Part shown: in pieces, positions 22,214 to 34,029 of the stretch
Layout of the letters: each line of letters begins with the position of its first letter
How positions within the stretch are numbered: the first letter of the stretch is position 1
Assembly: GCA_026545765.1 (NCBI GenBank)
Contig: CM048839.1
Coordinates: 52,560,677-52,624,676 of the forward strand
DNA length: 64,000 bases
Direction of reading: 5' to 3'
Origin: Plantago major
Lineage: Eukaryota; Streptophyta; Magnoliopsida; Lamiales; Plantaginaceae
Notes under the pieces: model-generated
Told to the model about the DNA's origin: nothing
Database searches by the model: none
What the model saw: only the letters and a program-made list of their open reading frames with translations
Position numbers and translations under genes: made by a program

Positions 22214-25094
22214 ATAGTGTAGCAGAGAAACTCTAACTGTATTTTATTTTTAATCTATTACTGTTATATTACTATATATGTGAGTTTTTATTCTTTGTCT
22301 GTGGAATTCTAACATGTGTTTGTGAGTTTTTAATTCTATTACTGTTATATTACTATATATGTGTGGGATTTTATTCTTTGTCTGTGGATTTCTAACATGT
22401 GTCTGTGAGTTTTTAATTAGTGTCTAATGTAAATAAAGTTTTACTATGTTCAACATAAATATAACTGTATTTTAATTTTAATTATATTACTGTTATATTA
22501 CTATATCTGTGGGATTTTATTCTTTGTCTGTGGATTTCTAAAATGTGTCTGTGAGTTTTTAATTATATTACTGTTATATTACTATATCTGTGGGATTTTA
22601 TTCTTTGTCTGTGGATTTCTAGCATGTGTCTGTGAGTTTTTAAGATGTCAATAAAGTTTTACTATGTTCACAGATATATAAATGTAAAACCTAGTTCAAA
22701 CTCACAAAAGGACTTTAAAAATTCCACAGATAAGGACTAAAAAATCACAAACACATGTTAGAATGGTCAACAGAATGTCAAGGGTCACTCCTTTTTTCCC
22801 TCTTTTTTTTTCAAATTTGTTTTTACACTCATAAATGTAAACAGTAAACCCAGTAGATACGCTTCAACTGTTCATTTCTTTCTTCTCCCAAAAGCACTTT
22901 CACTCAAATCAACTACAATAAACCCTAGTTTGCTTCTTCTTCCAAAAGCACTTTTTTACTGTCTAAATATGAGAACTAAGCAACAGATCCGTGATTACAT
23001 AATGAAAACTAGAGGAAGAGCAATTGCAGAGGAAGAACAGTTGAACGTGGTAGAAAATGAAGATCTGGTGAACGTTCATTCAGATGAAGAACAATCGAAT
23101 AGAGAGGGAAATGAAGATGTTCAATTTATTGGATCAAAGAGAAAAAGGAAATCGAAAAAACAACAAGTCATGGCAGTTGATGGGTTAGTTTTTTCCTCTT
23201 TTTGAAGTTTTTTGTCATTTTTTTGTGTGTTTTTGTACTTTACATGTTATTGAATCTCTGTTTGTTTTTTTTTTTTTTTTTATGTAGTGTTGAGATGAAA
23301 TTTCAAACAAACTGTGTGCCTGGAAGGTTATTCAAATTGTTAAAAGGTTTGGGTGATGAGGAAAAGGAAACTCTTAGGTCAATAGGTTTTGGTGGAATAC
23401 TTGACCTTCAAATAAACAAATTGCCATTAGGACTTACTCCATTTATGGTGGAGAATATTGATGTTGATTCTATGGTTCAGAAAATTGGGTCTTTTAGTTA
23501 TCAAATATCTGTCAAAGATGTTCAAGATGTGTTAATGTTGCCAAGAAACCCAAGCAAACCACTTCCAGTTAAGACTGTGGCAAGGAAGTCTGTTAAGCTG
23601 TATGTTGAGAGATGGGAAGAGTTATTTGGTAAAAATAATGATGGGATTTTAGTTAGGTTTTTGGAAGAAGCTATGAAAGTAAGTAAAGGTGAGGATTTTG
23701 CACAGATTTTTGTGATGTACGTTGTTGGAGTTCTGCTTGCACCAACATCTGGTAAAACAATAGATTTATCTCTGTTGCCTTATGTAGAAGATGTTTCATC
23801 CATAAGCACATATGATTGGTGTGGTTATGTTTATGAAAAACTTCAAAAAGCAATCAAAAGGTACAAAGATACTCACTCTTCACAGAGTTCAAAAAGGCCA
23901 AGGCATTGCAATGGTTGTTTGTTGGTGCTTGTCATTTGTTATCTGCATAGGTTCCCAATGTATGGCAAGAATGAATTTGTCGAAAGGCCATTGATAAAGC
24001 ATTGGTCTACAGCTAAATTGGAAGAGAGGGTTAAGGCTGAAAAGGGAAACATTGGTGGTTTTGGTAAACTTTTGATGTTGGACAATGTCTACCCAATCAG
24101 TTCCAACAAAGACGTTGAAGAAATGGCTGATGGAGGTTGCCTTGATAAGGGCAAAGGAATTACTGTGGATGAAGAAGTGAATGATCGTAAATTATCGTTC
24201 ACTGTACCAAATGGCATCCTGACAGATTCAGAGATAGACAATATGAAACTATTTGTAATTTTTTTTTTCAAATTCTCTGTTCTTAGCCAAAATCCATATA
24301 TATATAATTTTATAACCTTTTTTTTTTTTTTTCAGCCTATAGATGAATTGAAAGTAAAGCTTAGGAGGGACATTGAGGTAGTTGCAAACACTCATATTGG
24401 AAGACTGAATGTACTCAAAGGTTTTGAAGACCACTCTGAAGGATCCAACACCTTTACTTACTTATCAACAGTTGAATTTATTGCTAAGTACATGTTGGAG
24501 TATGTTGAAGAGATAAGAAATCCAAAAGCAGATAATGCAGGGGGCAGTACAAGTTAAATGGTGTAATTAATCAAACACTTTTTTTTCTTTTTGTGTTTAT
24601 AATGTTTGTCTATCCTTTTTTTTATTATCTACTTTTTATTATATATGTTATGTTTGTATTAATCATTTTTCAGTTTAACCTATGATTTAGTCTGGGATTC
24701 TGTTTGAATTGAGTCTGGGTTTTCTATTTTAATCTCACATATTTTTAATAAAATGTTACACATAATCATATAGAATGCCACAGATACAATGTCAGAGTTT
24801 TTTTTAACCTATGATTAATCTCACAGATTCTTAATTAAATATTACAGACAATTTGAGAGAATGCCACAAAAACAGTTTTTTATGAAGAAGCATAAAGTTT
24901 TTTTTTTTAAAACTAATTATGATTTTTAAATTTTTTAAGATTGAATCTCACAGGTTCATAATAAAACATCACAGATAATAGATAGCATTCGACAGACACA
25001 GTTTTTTATTATTGAAAAGATGTTATCAAATGCCACAGACGTCATAATTGTTTTTTAAAGTACACGTTTTTTTAGTATGATTTTTATTTTTCAA
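19944..25094. repeat. Tandem segment A, copy 3; array ends here
   Basis: Third copy of segment A. After 25,094 the sequence leaves the repeat and enters single-copy DNA with the orphan gene and transposase, so 25,094/25,095 is the right breakpoint. In the other two copies the same point (5,114 and 15,013) joins segment B. The second ULP-domain gene here is almost identical to that of copy 1. Confidence 0.95.
22969..24557 (+). CDS. ULP-associated-domain protein without protease domain, copy 3
   Basis: Exons 22,969-23,183, 23,288-24,254 and 24,336-24,557 encode 467 aa, open throughout. I noticed only two amino-acid differences from copy 1 (Ile to Leu in the GFGGILD region, Ile to Thr near the C-terminus). 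The N-terminal basic signal, the GFGG and DVQDVLMLPR motifs and the CLLVLVICYLHRF segment are all kept. This is the copy nearest the single-copy flank with the orphan gene and transposase, so it may represent the original position in the element. Two open copies beside several dead ULP1-like copies hint that this gene was kept by selection longer, or that the copies are very recent. Confidence 0.75.
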
Positions 25095-25220
25095 GAGACT
25101 TTTGGGTCTATAATCATTTGTGACTGTTTTTGGGTTTATCAAGGTGTAATTGAATGGTTATGACTCTTCATGTTCTTTCAAGAGAATGAATATACTCAAG
25201 CCTTGTGACTGTTCAGAATC

Positions 25221-25230
25221 TATAAATATA
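25221..25230 (+). promoter_or_regulatory. TATA box of the orphan gene
   Basis: TATAAATATA, in single-copy sequence 127 bases right of the array breakpoint and about 96 bases before the ATG at 25,317. Spacing and match to the plant consensus are good. Confidence 0.6.
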
Positions 25231-25316
25231 GTTTAGTTATTTAAAATCATACACAATTTCAAACAAAACAAAAAACAAGTATACATACTCATCATCAAAT
25301 TTTTTGAAATCTGACT

Positions 25317-25859
25317 ATGGATTATATTAAAGTTTCAGTTGAAGAAGTTCATCTCATCAAATTTGTGGAAGCACACCGAGGGGAGCCATTTTGCAAGACG
25401 TTTATGGTGAATACCAACTGTAAAATTGGAGTTGGTATTACATTAAGCATTGAGGGGAAGTATTTCTTCTCAATATTCAAGAGTAATCAAGAAGTTGGCA
25501 GTAGAGGGATAACAAAGATTATGTGGATAAATGTTGCCCATCCTTTTCATGATGGAGATTTCATCCCTACCAATTTCGAGGGTTATGTGATTGACAAGAT
25601 TAATGAAGAGAAGCCAGACTTCATCATTGTTTCTTCAACAAAGACACCCATTGAAAAGGGGAAAATTAAGGTGGTGCCATTAAGGACAGACACCATCCCT
25701 AATTTCATGGAGAGAAATCAATGGGATATTCACATCAGAAATGACAACATTGGGCGAGAGAATGGCAGTTTGTTGGTTGCAACTCCTGGCAGAAATGACA
25801 ACGGGAGTTCAACATCTTCAACATCTGCAACCAGCCATGTCTCTATATTTCCGGAATAG
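25317..25859 (+). CDS. Orphan 180-aa protein
   Basis: Single uninterrupted reading frame of 180 codons with no recognised domain. The first 130 residues look globular, mixing hydrophobic and charged residues (IKVSVEEVHLIKFVEAHRG, ITKIMWINVAHPFHDGDF, EKPDFIIVSSTKTPIEKG). The last 40 are Asn/Ser/Thr/Gly-rich and probably disordered. No signal peptide or membrane segment is evident. A TATA box at 25,221 stands about 96 bases upstream of the ATG, a normal spacing for a short leader. It lies between the last tandem copy and the 3' end of the reverse-strand transposase, with motif repeats on both sides, so it is probably part of the same MULE. Small accessory proteins are known from some MULEs, but I cannot assign this one. 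Confidence 0.6.
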   Translation: MDYIKVSVEEVHLIKFVEAHRGEPFCKTFMVNTNCKIGVGITLSIEGKYFFSIFKSNQEVGSRGITKIMWINVAHPFHDGDFIPTNFEGYVIDKINEEKPDFIIVSSTKTPIEKGKIKVVPLRTDTIPNFMERNQWDIHIRNDNIGRENGSLLVATPGRNDNGSSTSSTSATSHVSIFPE

Positions 25860-26610
25860 GGAAGTCGGAATCCCAGTAATGGTCTTTACTTTCTGTTCAG
25901 CCCTTCCATTTAATTTTTTATGTAATGTTAGTCTATGTTAGCAAGTGTCTGTATGATTTTGTCAGATGTCTGTGTTTTTTAAGTTTATGCCTGTGTGTTT
26001 TTATTCCAGTGTCTGTATACCATTTTAACTAATGTGGTTTTTAGTTAAGTGTCTGTATGTTAGTTCATGTTAGGTTGTGTTAATCTATGGATGTTAGTTC
26101 ATGTTATTTAAGCAACATCTATGCACTTACTACCCTTTTTTCGTATATTGTTTTTACTCTGATCCATCTTAATACATATCCCAAATACATATTAAGAAAT
26201 CCATCACAACATAAACTATCAACATTGTAATCTATACTGAAATTTAGTTTATCTAATTTCATATAAAATATAACAGATTAGTTTATGAAAATTCAAGTCA
26301 AGAACATAGATATATTTAAATAAACAAGTACCTTTCTCTTTTTTCTTTTTCATTGATTTTTTGTTTGGTTGGGCATATGGATGCTGTAATTTTTCTTTCT
26401 TTCTTTTTTTTTTTTTTTAGCTGTTTGTGTAAACAATCCCAACCACAACTGCTAAAGAGTCAGGGTTAAGGGTTAACATAAAAAAGCAATTTCATAATAG
26501 AAAATATCCAAAATTTTGAATTACAAGTAGTTTTTTTTTTTTTCGAAAATAAAGGATATCATATCAAGTGAACATTATGTGTTTTGGTTTTTGCTCCAAT
26601 ATGATCTGGT
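25860..26610. repeat. Spacer between orphan gene and transposase
   Basis: No gene seen. Sense-oriented motif units (AGTGTCTGTATGATTTTG, GATGTCTGTGTTTTTTAAG) occupy about 25,940-26,070, right after the orphan gene. The rest is AT-rich with T runs near 26,405 and 26,530, and then the 3' end of the reverse-strand transposase. Confidence 0.6.
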
Positions 26611-26979
26611 TCAACTGGCTTCTTCATCCCAAACCTCCCTTTTGTGGTCTTTAAATTTCCGTCCTTTTGTGTTAGCTCTTATAGGATCCAATACAACAGG
26701 GGGGTTGTTTGTCTCTTCATCAGCACTGATTCTGCCTTCTGTTGCATTATGTTCTTCAATCTCAAGATTATTAGTAGTTAGAATATTTCTAACTTCAGTC
26801 AAAGCTCTATTGAATCCATCTTCTAAAATTCTTCGAGTTTTTTCATCTGGTGCACAAGTAATCAAGAGATCATAGTACTTTCTTGCCATTTGTTGCCTCC
26901 ATAGTAGAGAATCACTGGTTTCTTTCAACGTAGTATCTCTAGCTGTTACAAAAATTATAACACAGAAAGCATTAGTTAC

Positions 26980-27320
26980 AAATAAATGACACTGACTAAA
27001 ATCCACAGACACTAACTCAAATCCCACAGACACTGAATTAAAACCCACAGACACTAACTAAAATGCCACAAACATTGAATTAAAACCCACAGACACTGAC
27101 TTAAAAACCTACAGAAACTTTCTCAAACTCACAGACACTGAATAAAAACCTACAAACACTGACTAAAATCCACAGACACTGACTAAAATCCCACAGAAAC
27201 TGACTAAAATCCCACAGACACTGAATAAAATCCCACATATATAGTAATATAACAGTAATAGAATTTAAAACTCACAGACACATGGTACAAATCCACAGAC
27301 AAAGAATAAAATCTCCCAGA
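26980..27320 (-). repeat. Motif array in the last transposase intron
   Basis: About 14 units written on this strand as CACAGACACTGACTAAAATC, which is the sense form for the reverse-strand transposase. The array fills most of the intron 26,943-27,344 and stops at the exon borders. Confidence 0.8.
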
Positions 27321-28194
27321 TATAGTAAAAGATATTTTTTTTACCTCCATACTCTGTGTCCCAGACATGTTTCTTCACATGCTTCGTCCATCTTTTATTT
27401 ATATATCTCTCAGGGATCCTTGTAACATTTTGAACATCAAAGACCTTGATAACATGTAGGCATAACCAGCCAAGCGAAGAGTACTGCTTGCAAGTGCAAT
27501 CTGCTATGATATCTTCTCCATTTCTTGAAAAAGAAACACAACTAGACCTGTTCCATGTGTCTTTTGGGCTGGGGTAAATTTCGTAGACAATATTATTGTT
27601 GTCAACAACATAAATTGTCCTATATGTTGTAGAAAAAGCAGCATGCACCTCTTTCTTAAAACATTTAAAAACTGTACTTGAGTATATCTCTGTTGCATGT
27701 ACCATTATCCCAGAGAAAATGTCAATAGAGGGTTTAGTTGTAATTTCCAAATGATCTTGCCTTTGTTCTTCACTTCTTCAACGTTTTACTGTTTCTTGAA
27801 ATATATCAAAAAACTGAGTAAGAGATGTATTCCTGTTAGCTTTGAAACATATAGCACTATTTGTGCTCTCACTTCTTTGTGAAGACAAAAACCCAGCATA
27901 GAAAAAGTCTTTGCTTAATGCTGTGCACCACTTCTCACGCAGTCCGTAAAGCCTTTTGAACCACCCTTCGGAAGAGACATTGTACGTTTGCAACATTAAA
28001 TTCCATCTTGTCTCAAAATCAGCCTCATCAACACACCATTTTAAGCAATAATCAAACTCACTTTTGAATTTTTCATCAATTTTGAGTTGTCCAAAGTGAC
28101 TTATGGCATTTTGTTGTATATGCCAAAGACAAAGCCTATGTCTGGATCTTCCACCAAAAACCTAACAACACACAAATAAATCTTAACACAGTCA

Positions 28195-28300
28195 AAAGAT
28201 ACTTCATATAAATCACACAGATACCTCACAATAAATCAAAAATATCTCACAGAAATCCTAATAAATCTCATAGATACCTCATAAAAATGTAACAGATAAA
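28195..28300 (-). repeat. Short motif array in a transposase intron
   Basis: Units such as TCACACAGATACCTCACAATAA and TCTCATAGATACCTCATAAA (sense for the reverse strand) lie within the intron 28,162-28,348. They are a more diverged version of the motif. Confidence 0.6.
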
Positions 28301-29336
28301 GAATTTTAAACTTGAAGGTAAATAATGGATTTTTTTTGCTTTTCTTACTGTATGGGTGGCATTGGACATTGCCTGATCTTGATCAGTGAAAATTGTTATT
28401 GGCTCTTTACCACCCATAGACTTCTTGAATTCTCCAAGTACCCGTTCGAATGTGGTTGAAGTTTCACTTGATAAAAAGGCGCATCCATACATAACGGTGT
28501 TCCAATGATTATTTACTCCAACAATAGGAGCACATATTAAGTTGTATCTGTTTATGTTGTAAGTGGTGTCAAAGATGATAACATCTCCGAACAGATCAAA
28601 ATCCTCTTTCATCATAGGATCTCTCCAGAATATGTCCTCCAACCTTGCATCTTCCCCATACCTGAAACTATAATAGAATCTTGGATCTTCTTCCTTTAGG
28701 CGGTGGAGTTTATTAACGACCGTTTGAGCATCACCTTGCAATATTTTTTCAGTCCTATACTTGTTGATCCAATTGATTTGGTCCCTCTTTGTGTGACCAA
28801 CATACTCTTCTCCACCAGCCATTTTCACCAATACATTATATGCTTCAGTAGGTTTTAAACCAGCATCCTCAAGTTGGGCCATCAATACACCTTTTTCTTT
28901 AGAAATAGAACGCTAATTCCTTTTTAGGTGATTGTATTGCACCCTTGTGAACTCATGGTTGTGACCCCTGTCATGCTTAATTATTCTGAAATGGTCCTCT
29001 TTTTTCTGGTATTGAACCCTTACCTTAGCCTGACATCCAGTTCTTACAATGGGTTTATTACCTCGCCTCTTTTTTATTGGTTTACGAATTTCTTCGACAA
29101 CAGGGGATGGGAGAATTAATTGCCCCCCGTAGCAGGTGACGGATTCTTTAAATCAAGGTACTTCGACCTTGATTTCCCTTCACACTCTATTTTCTTCCTA
29201 TACTTTTTACCACTCATTTTGGTTGTAAAGCCATTTTCGTTCCCATGAGCCTTATAAATTTCATATAGTTCCTCATACTTGTTTGCACAAACCCCAACAA
29301 GTGATCTTGTTTCATAAGAAATTTCTTGGGCAGGAC

Positions 29337-30846
29337 CTACAATTTTTTAAATCTGAGATTAGACAACTTTATATACAATAAGACTAATTATATAACAAAG
29401 AATCATAAAAAATTCCAGTCACTCAAATAAATCACACAGTCAATGACTAAACTCTCACAGAGAGATGAAACATATAAATCTCACAGATCCCAGGATAATA
29501 AATCTCACAAATAAAACACATAGATTACATAGATTATAAACTCACATAGACACTGAATAAAATCCCACAGACACTGACTAAAATCCACAGACCATACTAA
29601 AATCTCACAGACAATGAATCAAACTCACAGACCATATTAAAAATCATAGACATATGACAAAAACACCCAGACCACACCAAAATCCACAGACACTGACCAA
29701 AAGCCACACACACTGACTTAAACTCACAGACAATAAATAAAAATACACAGACCACATTAAATCCCACATACACTGATTTAAACTCACAGACACTTTACTA
29801 AAATCCACAGACCATACTAAAATCCCACAAACAATGAATCAAACTCACAGACACTTTACTAAAATCCACAGACCATACTAAAATCCCACAAACAATGAAT
29901 CAAACTCACAGACACTTTACTAAAATCCACAGACAATATTAAAAATCACAGACATATGACAAAAACACCTAGACCACACCAAAATCCCACAGACACTGAC
30001 CAAAACCCACACAAACTGACTCAAACTCACAGACAATAAATAAAAATACACAGACCACACTAAATCCCACATACACTGGATAAAATCCCACAGACACTAA
30101 CTAAAATCCACAGACCATACTAAAATCTCACAGACAATGAATCAAACTCACAGACCATATTAAAACTCACAGAAATATGACAAAAACACCCAGACCACAC
30201 CAAAATCCCACAGACACTGACCAAAAGCCACACACACTGACTCAAACTCACAGACAATAAATAAAAATACACAGACCACACTAAATCCCACAGACACTGA
30301 TTTAAACTCACATACACTTTACTAAAATCCACAGACCATACTAAAATCTCACAGACAATGAATCAAGCTCACAGAAAATATTAAAAATCACAGACATATG
30401 ACAAAAACCCCCAGACCACACCAAAATCCCACAGACACTGACCAAAAACCACACACACTGACTCAAACTCACAGACAATAAATAAAAATACATAGACCAC
30501 ACTAAATCCCACAGACACTGATTTAAACTCACAGACATTTTACTAAAATCCACAGACCATACTAAAATCCCACATACAATGACCAAAACACACACACACA
30601 CATACTAAAACCCCTAGACCTTGACCAAAACCACAGACAATGACTTAAAACCACATACACAGAGAGATGAAACATATAAATCTCACAGATCCCAGGATAA
30701 TAAATCTCACAAATAAAACACATTACACAGATTATAAACTCTTAGTGACAGATTATTTCATTGTAAATCTCACAGATCCCAGAATAATCCTCACAAATCT
30801 CAGAATAAATCTCACAGATCACAATAAAAGATTTAATTTTTTTTAC
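29337..30846 (-). repeat. 1.4-kb motif array with higher-order repeats in a transposase intron
   Basis: About 29,430-30,840 is built almost entirely of 15-25 base units around CACAGACACTGACTAAAATC (sense for the transposase). The units form a higher-order repeat of about 225 bp. The marker CATATGACAAAAAC recurs near 29,651, 29,953, 30,175 and 30,401, and again near 46,154 on the other side of the gypsy element. The array ends at the exon at 30,847. Confidence 0.85.
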
Positions 30847-31059
30847 CTATCTTCTGCACAGGTTGAATATTTGGTATTTCAAACAGATCAGCAGTCTGAT
30901 CAGGGGCAACATTCCTATCATATGGTTGGTCAATTATCATTTCATTATCTGCATTTAAATAAATAAAAATTTGGCAGTTAAAGATTAGAATAAATGGTAA
31001 CAGTTGAAAAGCAAAATTTTAGTCATGTTGTAATGTTTATCAAGTTATCAATAAAAAAC

Positions 31060-31064
31060 GTATC
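31060..31064. repeat. Target-site duplication of the Ty3/gypsy element
   Basis: GTATC directly before the 5' LTR. The same five bases follow the 3' LTR at 45,298-45,302, which shows that this is a complete insertion. Confidence 0.92.
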
Positions 31065-31942
31065 TGTTGATACGGAAATATGTCCAATCCGTCATAAAGG
31101 ACCTAGGAACGAATCCTAAGGCATCCCAAGTCATCCAATGGATCCGAGACACTTTGGTCCGAGCCAACGGTCTGATCCGGGCAGACCAACCATGGTCCGA
31201 GCCTCTCTGGGAAAGGAGCATAGTGCTAAGTCAGTACCCTCTCCGACCCAAGGACTCCGATCTGGATGTCAACTCGGATCCAGCATGACCATCTCATAAA
31301 GCAACCAAGCAAATGAGCACCAAAGAGTGAGATGTCCGAACCCAGGAGCTCCGAATTGGAAGAGTTGGACAGGCAGGAGAACTTCCTCAGCTGACAACCA
31401 AATATGGTCCGGACCAGTCGTCCGGACCCATCGCTCCGAACCTGGGATCTCGGCAGAACTTTTCACATCCTCAAGAACTCTCCCAATAATGACCAAACTA
31501 CCCCTAAAGCCCAAGATGGCATGGGCTAAAGCTTCATTATTGGGCTATGGGCCTCATGTTAGCATTGGTGGCTCTATCCTGGCCGTACACATGGCGCAAT
31601 CCTAGCAAGGCCTTCCATTTTGGTGATAGCCTATAAATAAGGCACACATCCCAACAAGTAAGTCACTTCGAACAAGTCATCGTGCTAGTCACATCACGAC
31701 CCCAATCCCGAGTATTATACAGAGTTGATCTTCCGTCACTCTCGAGTAAAGTCTCATCCCGGTTTGACACTTAGCAAACCGGGCACTAACCCCCCCCCCC
31801 ACTCAAGTGTGCAGGTCCTTACCGAAGTAGTTGGTCGCTGGTTCTTACGCCTCGGTCCTCACCTAGCAAGGAGCTTCTTACCTTGGCACCCACTAGAGGA
31901 GTTAAATAAAATCTAAGTAGTTGGGGAGTTACACCCTCAACA
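31065..31942 (+). repeat. 5' LTR of the Ty3/gypsy element
   Basis: 878 bp, starts TGTTGATACGG and ends CCCTCAACA. A TATAAATAA box at 31,632-31,640 marks the likely U3/R promoter. A C-run near 31,790 differs in length from the other LTR. Confidence 0.95.
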
Positions 31943-31945
31943 TTT

Positions 31946-31963
31946 TGGCGCCGTCTGTGGGAA
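31946..31963 (+). other. Primer-binding site of the Ty3/gypsy element
   Basis: TGGCGCCGTCTGTGGGAA begins three bases after the LTR. The TGGCGCC start is typical for plant Ty3/gypsy elements primed by a host tRNA. I do not assign the tRNA. Confidence 0.75.
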
Positions 31964-31999
31964 TCTTTACAAAAAGTCCCATTCTCTCCAGTAATGGCA

Positions 32000-33600
32000 A
32001 GAACAAGAAGGTCCGCAAGAACCAACGCCACTGCCATTGGTACGCCTGCTCCAAGACAAAGGGGGAGACCTCCCACTAGAAGAGGTGGGGTAGCAAGAGT
32101 TTCAACAAGGGAAGTAGTAGATGATCCAAGTGATGGCCATACCGCTAGTCTTTCTTCTGGCGAGGAAAGAGCCACTAATCCACCAGTAAGGATCCAGACA
32201 CTTGGGGATGAAGGACAGGTTCCTCCGTCAGGAACACATGGTCCTCCCCCAGGAAGAAACTTTACCCTCCCGAATGGACAGATCATTCGTCCTAGTGAGT
32301 TCGGGATGAATGAGAATCAGTTTGGCCTCTTACTCACCACTATTCAAGGATGCTTTGGATCAAACAACCTCCAGCCTCCTCAGCCCACCCCGCCTACACC
32401 AATCCCAAGGCAAGCTGAACCCGCTCAATCAAGAAATGAGCACCGTCCTATCCAACAAAGGCTGGGGGAACAAGTTCAACCAGAAGATCTGAGACATCTT
32501 CTCAATAGAAGAGCCGCTGCTTCTCATGAACAACGAGGGAGAAGTCCAGAGGTGCCAGTGAGCGAAGTGGGAACCAGTCGGCGAGGAGCTCAACAACAAG
32601 TTCTTAGAGATCAAATGGCGGAAAGCACCCCGATTGTTCCAATCGGTGATCTTCCTCCAGATGTAGCTATCAACCCCAGAACTGGTGAAAGACTGACAGC
32701 TGAGCAGATCTACCTCCAACAGAAGGCCTTGGAAACACAAATTGCCACCTTGAGCAGGATGGTCAAAGCACATGAGAAGGTGGTAGTTAAAACTCCCAAC
32801 CCTCTGTGCGATGAGATCAGAAGAGAAAGAAAGCGCCCCGACTGTGTTATCCCAAACCTTGAGCATTACTATGGAGATACTTGCCCTGTAGGGCATCTTA
32901 CTAGATACGAAAGCAAGATGGAAAGCAATGGACTCAACGATAACATGAAAGCTCTCAACTTTTCCACCACACTCTTTGGAGAAGCAATGGATTGGTGGAC
33001 CTCACTACCTAATGGTTCCATCAAATCCTATGCGGATGTCGCCTCCCTTTTCTTGAAAAGGTTTGAGAAAGCAAAAAGAAGGAAGAGGTCAGTTGAGCAC
33101 TTGGCAGGCATAATCCAGAAAGAGCATGAGGACCTTAGAACCTTCCTTGACCGCTTCAACGCTGAAGTACGACAGGTAGAGCCTCATAGCATCAAAGAGC
33201 GGGTCCGACACCTATATGCTAACACTTATAATGATGAGCTTAGAAGGAAGCTTTCCAACGAAGAAATCACCACTGAAAAGTACCTGGAAGATATCTGCGA
33301 AGGAGTCTTGTATGGAGAAGATTACCGAAGAAATGTCCCGATAAGAGCAGGGATCAAAAAGGGAAAGGAACAAGTACGACAGGAACTCCCTCCTCGTCAA
33401 GGGAAGTTCGAGCAAAAAAGAGATCTCAGGGACAGAAAAGAATTCCATAGAGAAAGAACTCTACCCAGGAGATATGCCGAGTATACTCGCCTCAACAGAC
33501 CAAGATCCGACATCTTGGCTTCTATTGTTGAGAAGGATTTAGATATACAATGGCCTAAACCTGTCAAGAGAAGCAAGAAGAGTAAATTCTCTAAAGATTA
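32000..33600 (+). mobile_element. Gag region of the Ty3/gypsy element (fossil part)
   Basis: Begins with an Arg-rich N-terminus (ARTRRSARTNATAIGT) and a Pro-rich linker. The retrotransposon gag core is at about 32,815-33,335 (NLEHYYGDTCPVGHL, AMDWWTSLPNGSI, VEHLAGIIQKEHEDLRTFL). It is followed by a basic region suited to nucleic-acid binding. In intact relatives this protein forms the virus-like particle. Confidence 0.85.
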
Positions 33601-34029
33601 CTGTAGGTTTCAGCGTAAAGGTCATCGGAGGATTGCATCCAGTTGAAGACGGAAATTGAAAGACTAGTGAGAAGTGGGAAGTTGAAAGAACCAACAGGCA
33701 AAGAAGAGCCCTCCAGGCATAGAAAGAATGAGCAAAGAAGAGAGGAGCGTGGTTCTGAACCTCCGACAGGATCTTTACCACCACCTCGGTGAAATCCCAC
33801 CCCGCACCAAAGATATCAAGGGTACCACGAAGATAGAAATGGAGAACCTCCCTACAAATTGGAATTATCAACGCCATCAGGAGGAGGGGGGGGGGGGGGG
33901 AGAGAAATAAATGAAAGGAAAGGAAACTTGAGAAACAACGATGGCTTACGGTCCACCAAATTTTGAAAGGCACAAATGCAATCACCTTTGACGATAGCGA
34001 GATCCCCCCACCAACGTCTGGCGGAGGAG

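Larger units (their letters stand above)
26611..30948 (-). pseudogene. FAR1-type MULE transposase, main exons
   Basis: Exons on the reverse strand: 30,847-30,948; 28,349-29,336; 27,345-28,161; 26,611-26,942, all with GT-AG borders and matching phases. Order of parts: acidic leader; FAR1-type DNA-binding region (YELYEIYKAHG-like, RTGCQAKVRV, HDRGHNHEF) at about 28,930-29,336; MULE DDE core with FDTTYNINRYN, ITIFTDQDQAMSNA, HRLCLWHI and the Glu in SQRSESTNSAI; SWIM zinc finger DCTCKQYSSLGWLCLHVIKV near 27,440-27,500; basic C-terminal tail. Such proteins bind element ends and cut and paste the element. Decay: a frameshift in a run of G near 29,127, TAG at 28,913-28,915, TGA at 27,778-27,780. The catalytic residues remain. 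More 5' exons lie at 45,408-45,861, beyond a retrotransposon insertion. Introns are packed with short repeats. Confidence 0.88.

Noticed and set aside
29430-30840. CRISPR-like array (short repeats with spacers)
   Set aside because: Units are degenerate, unit and spacer lengths vary, the array lies in a plant transposase intron, and no cas-like genes exist in the window.
31994-32300. Reverse-strand frame across the gypsy leader and gag start
   Set aside because: It is opposite the gag N-terminus and has a Pro/Leu/Ser-rich shadow composition.
33885-33900. G-run in the gypsy coding region as a programmed frameshift site
   Set aside because: It lies in a decayed stretch of a broken element. Nothing shows that this family uses such a site.
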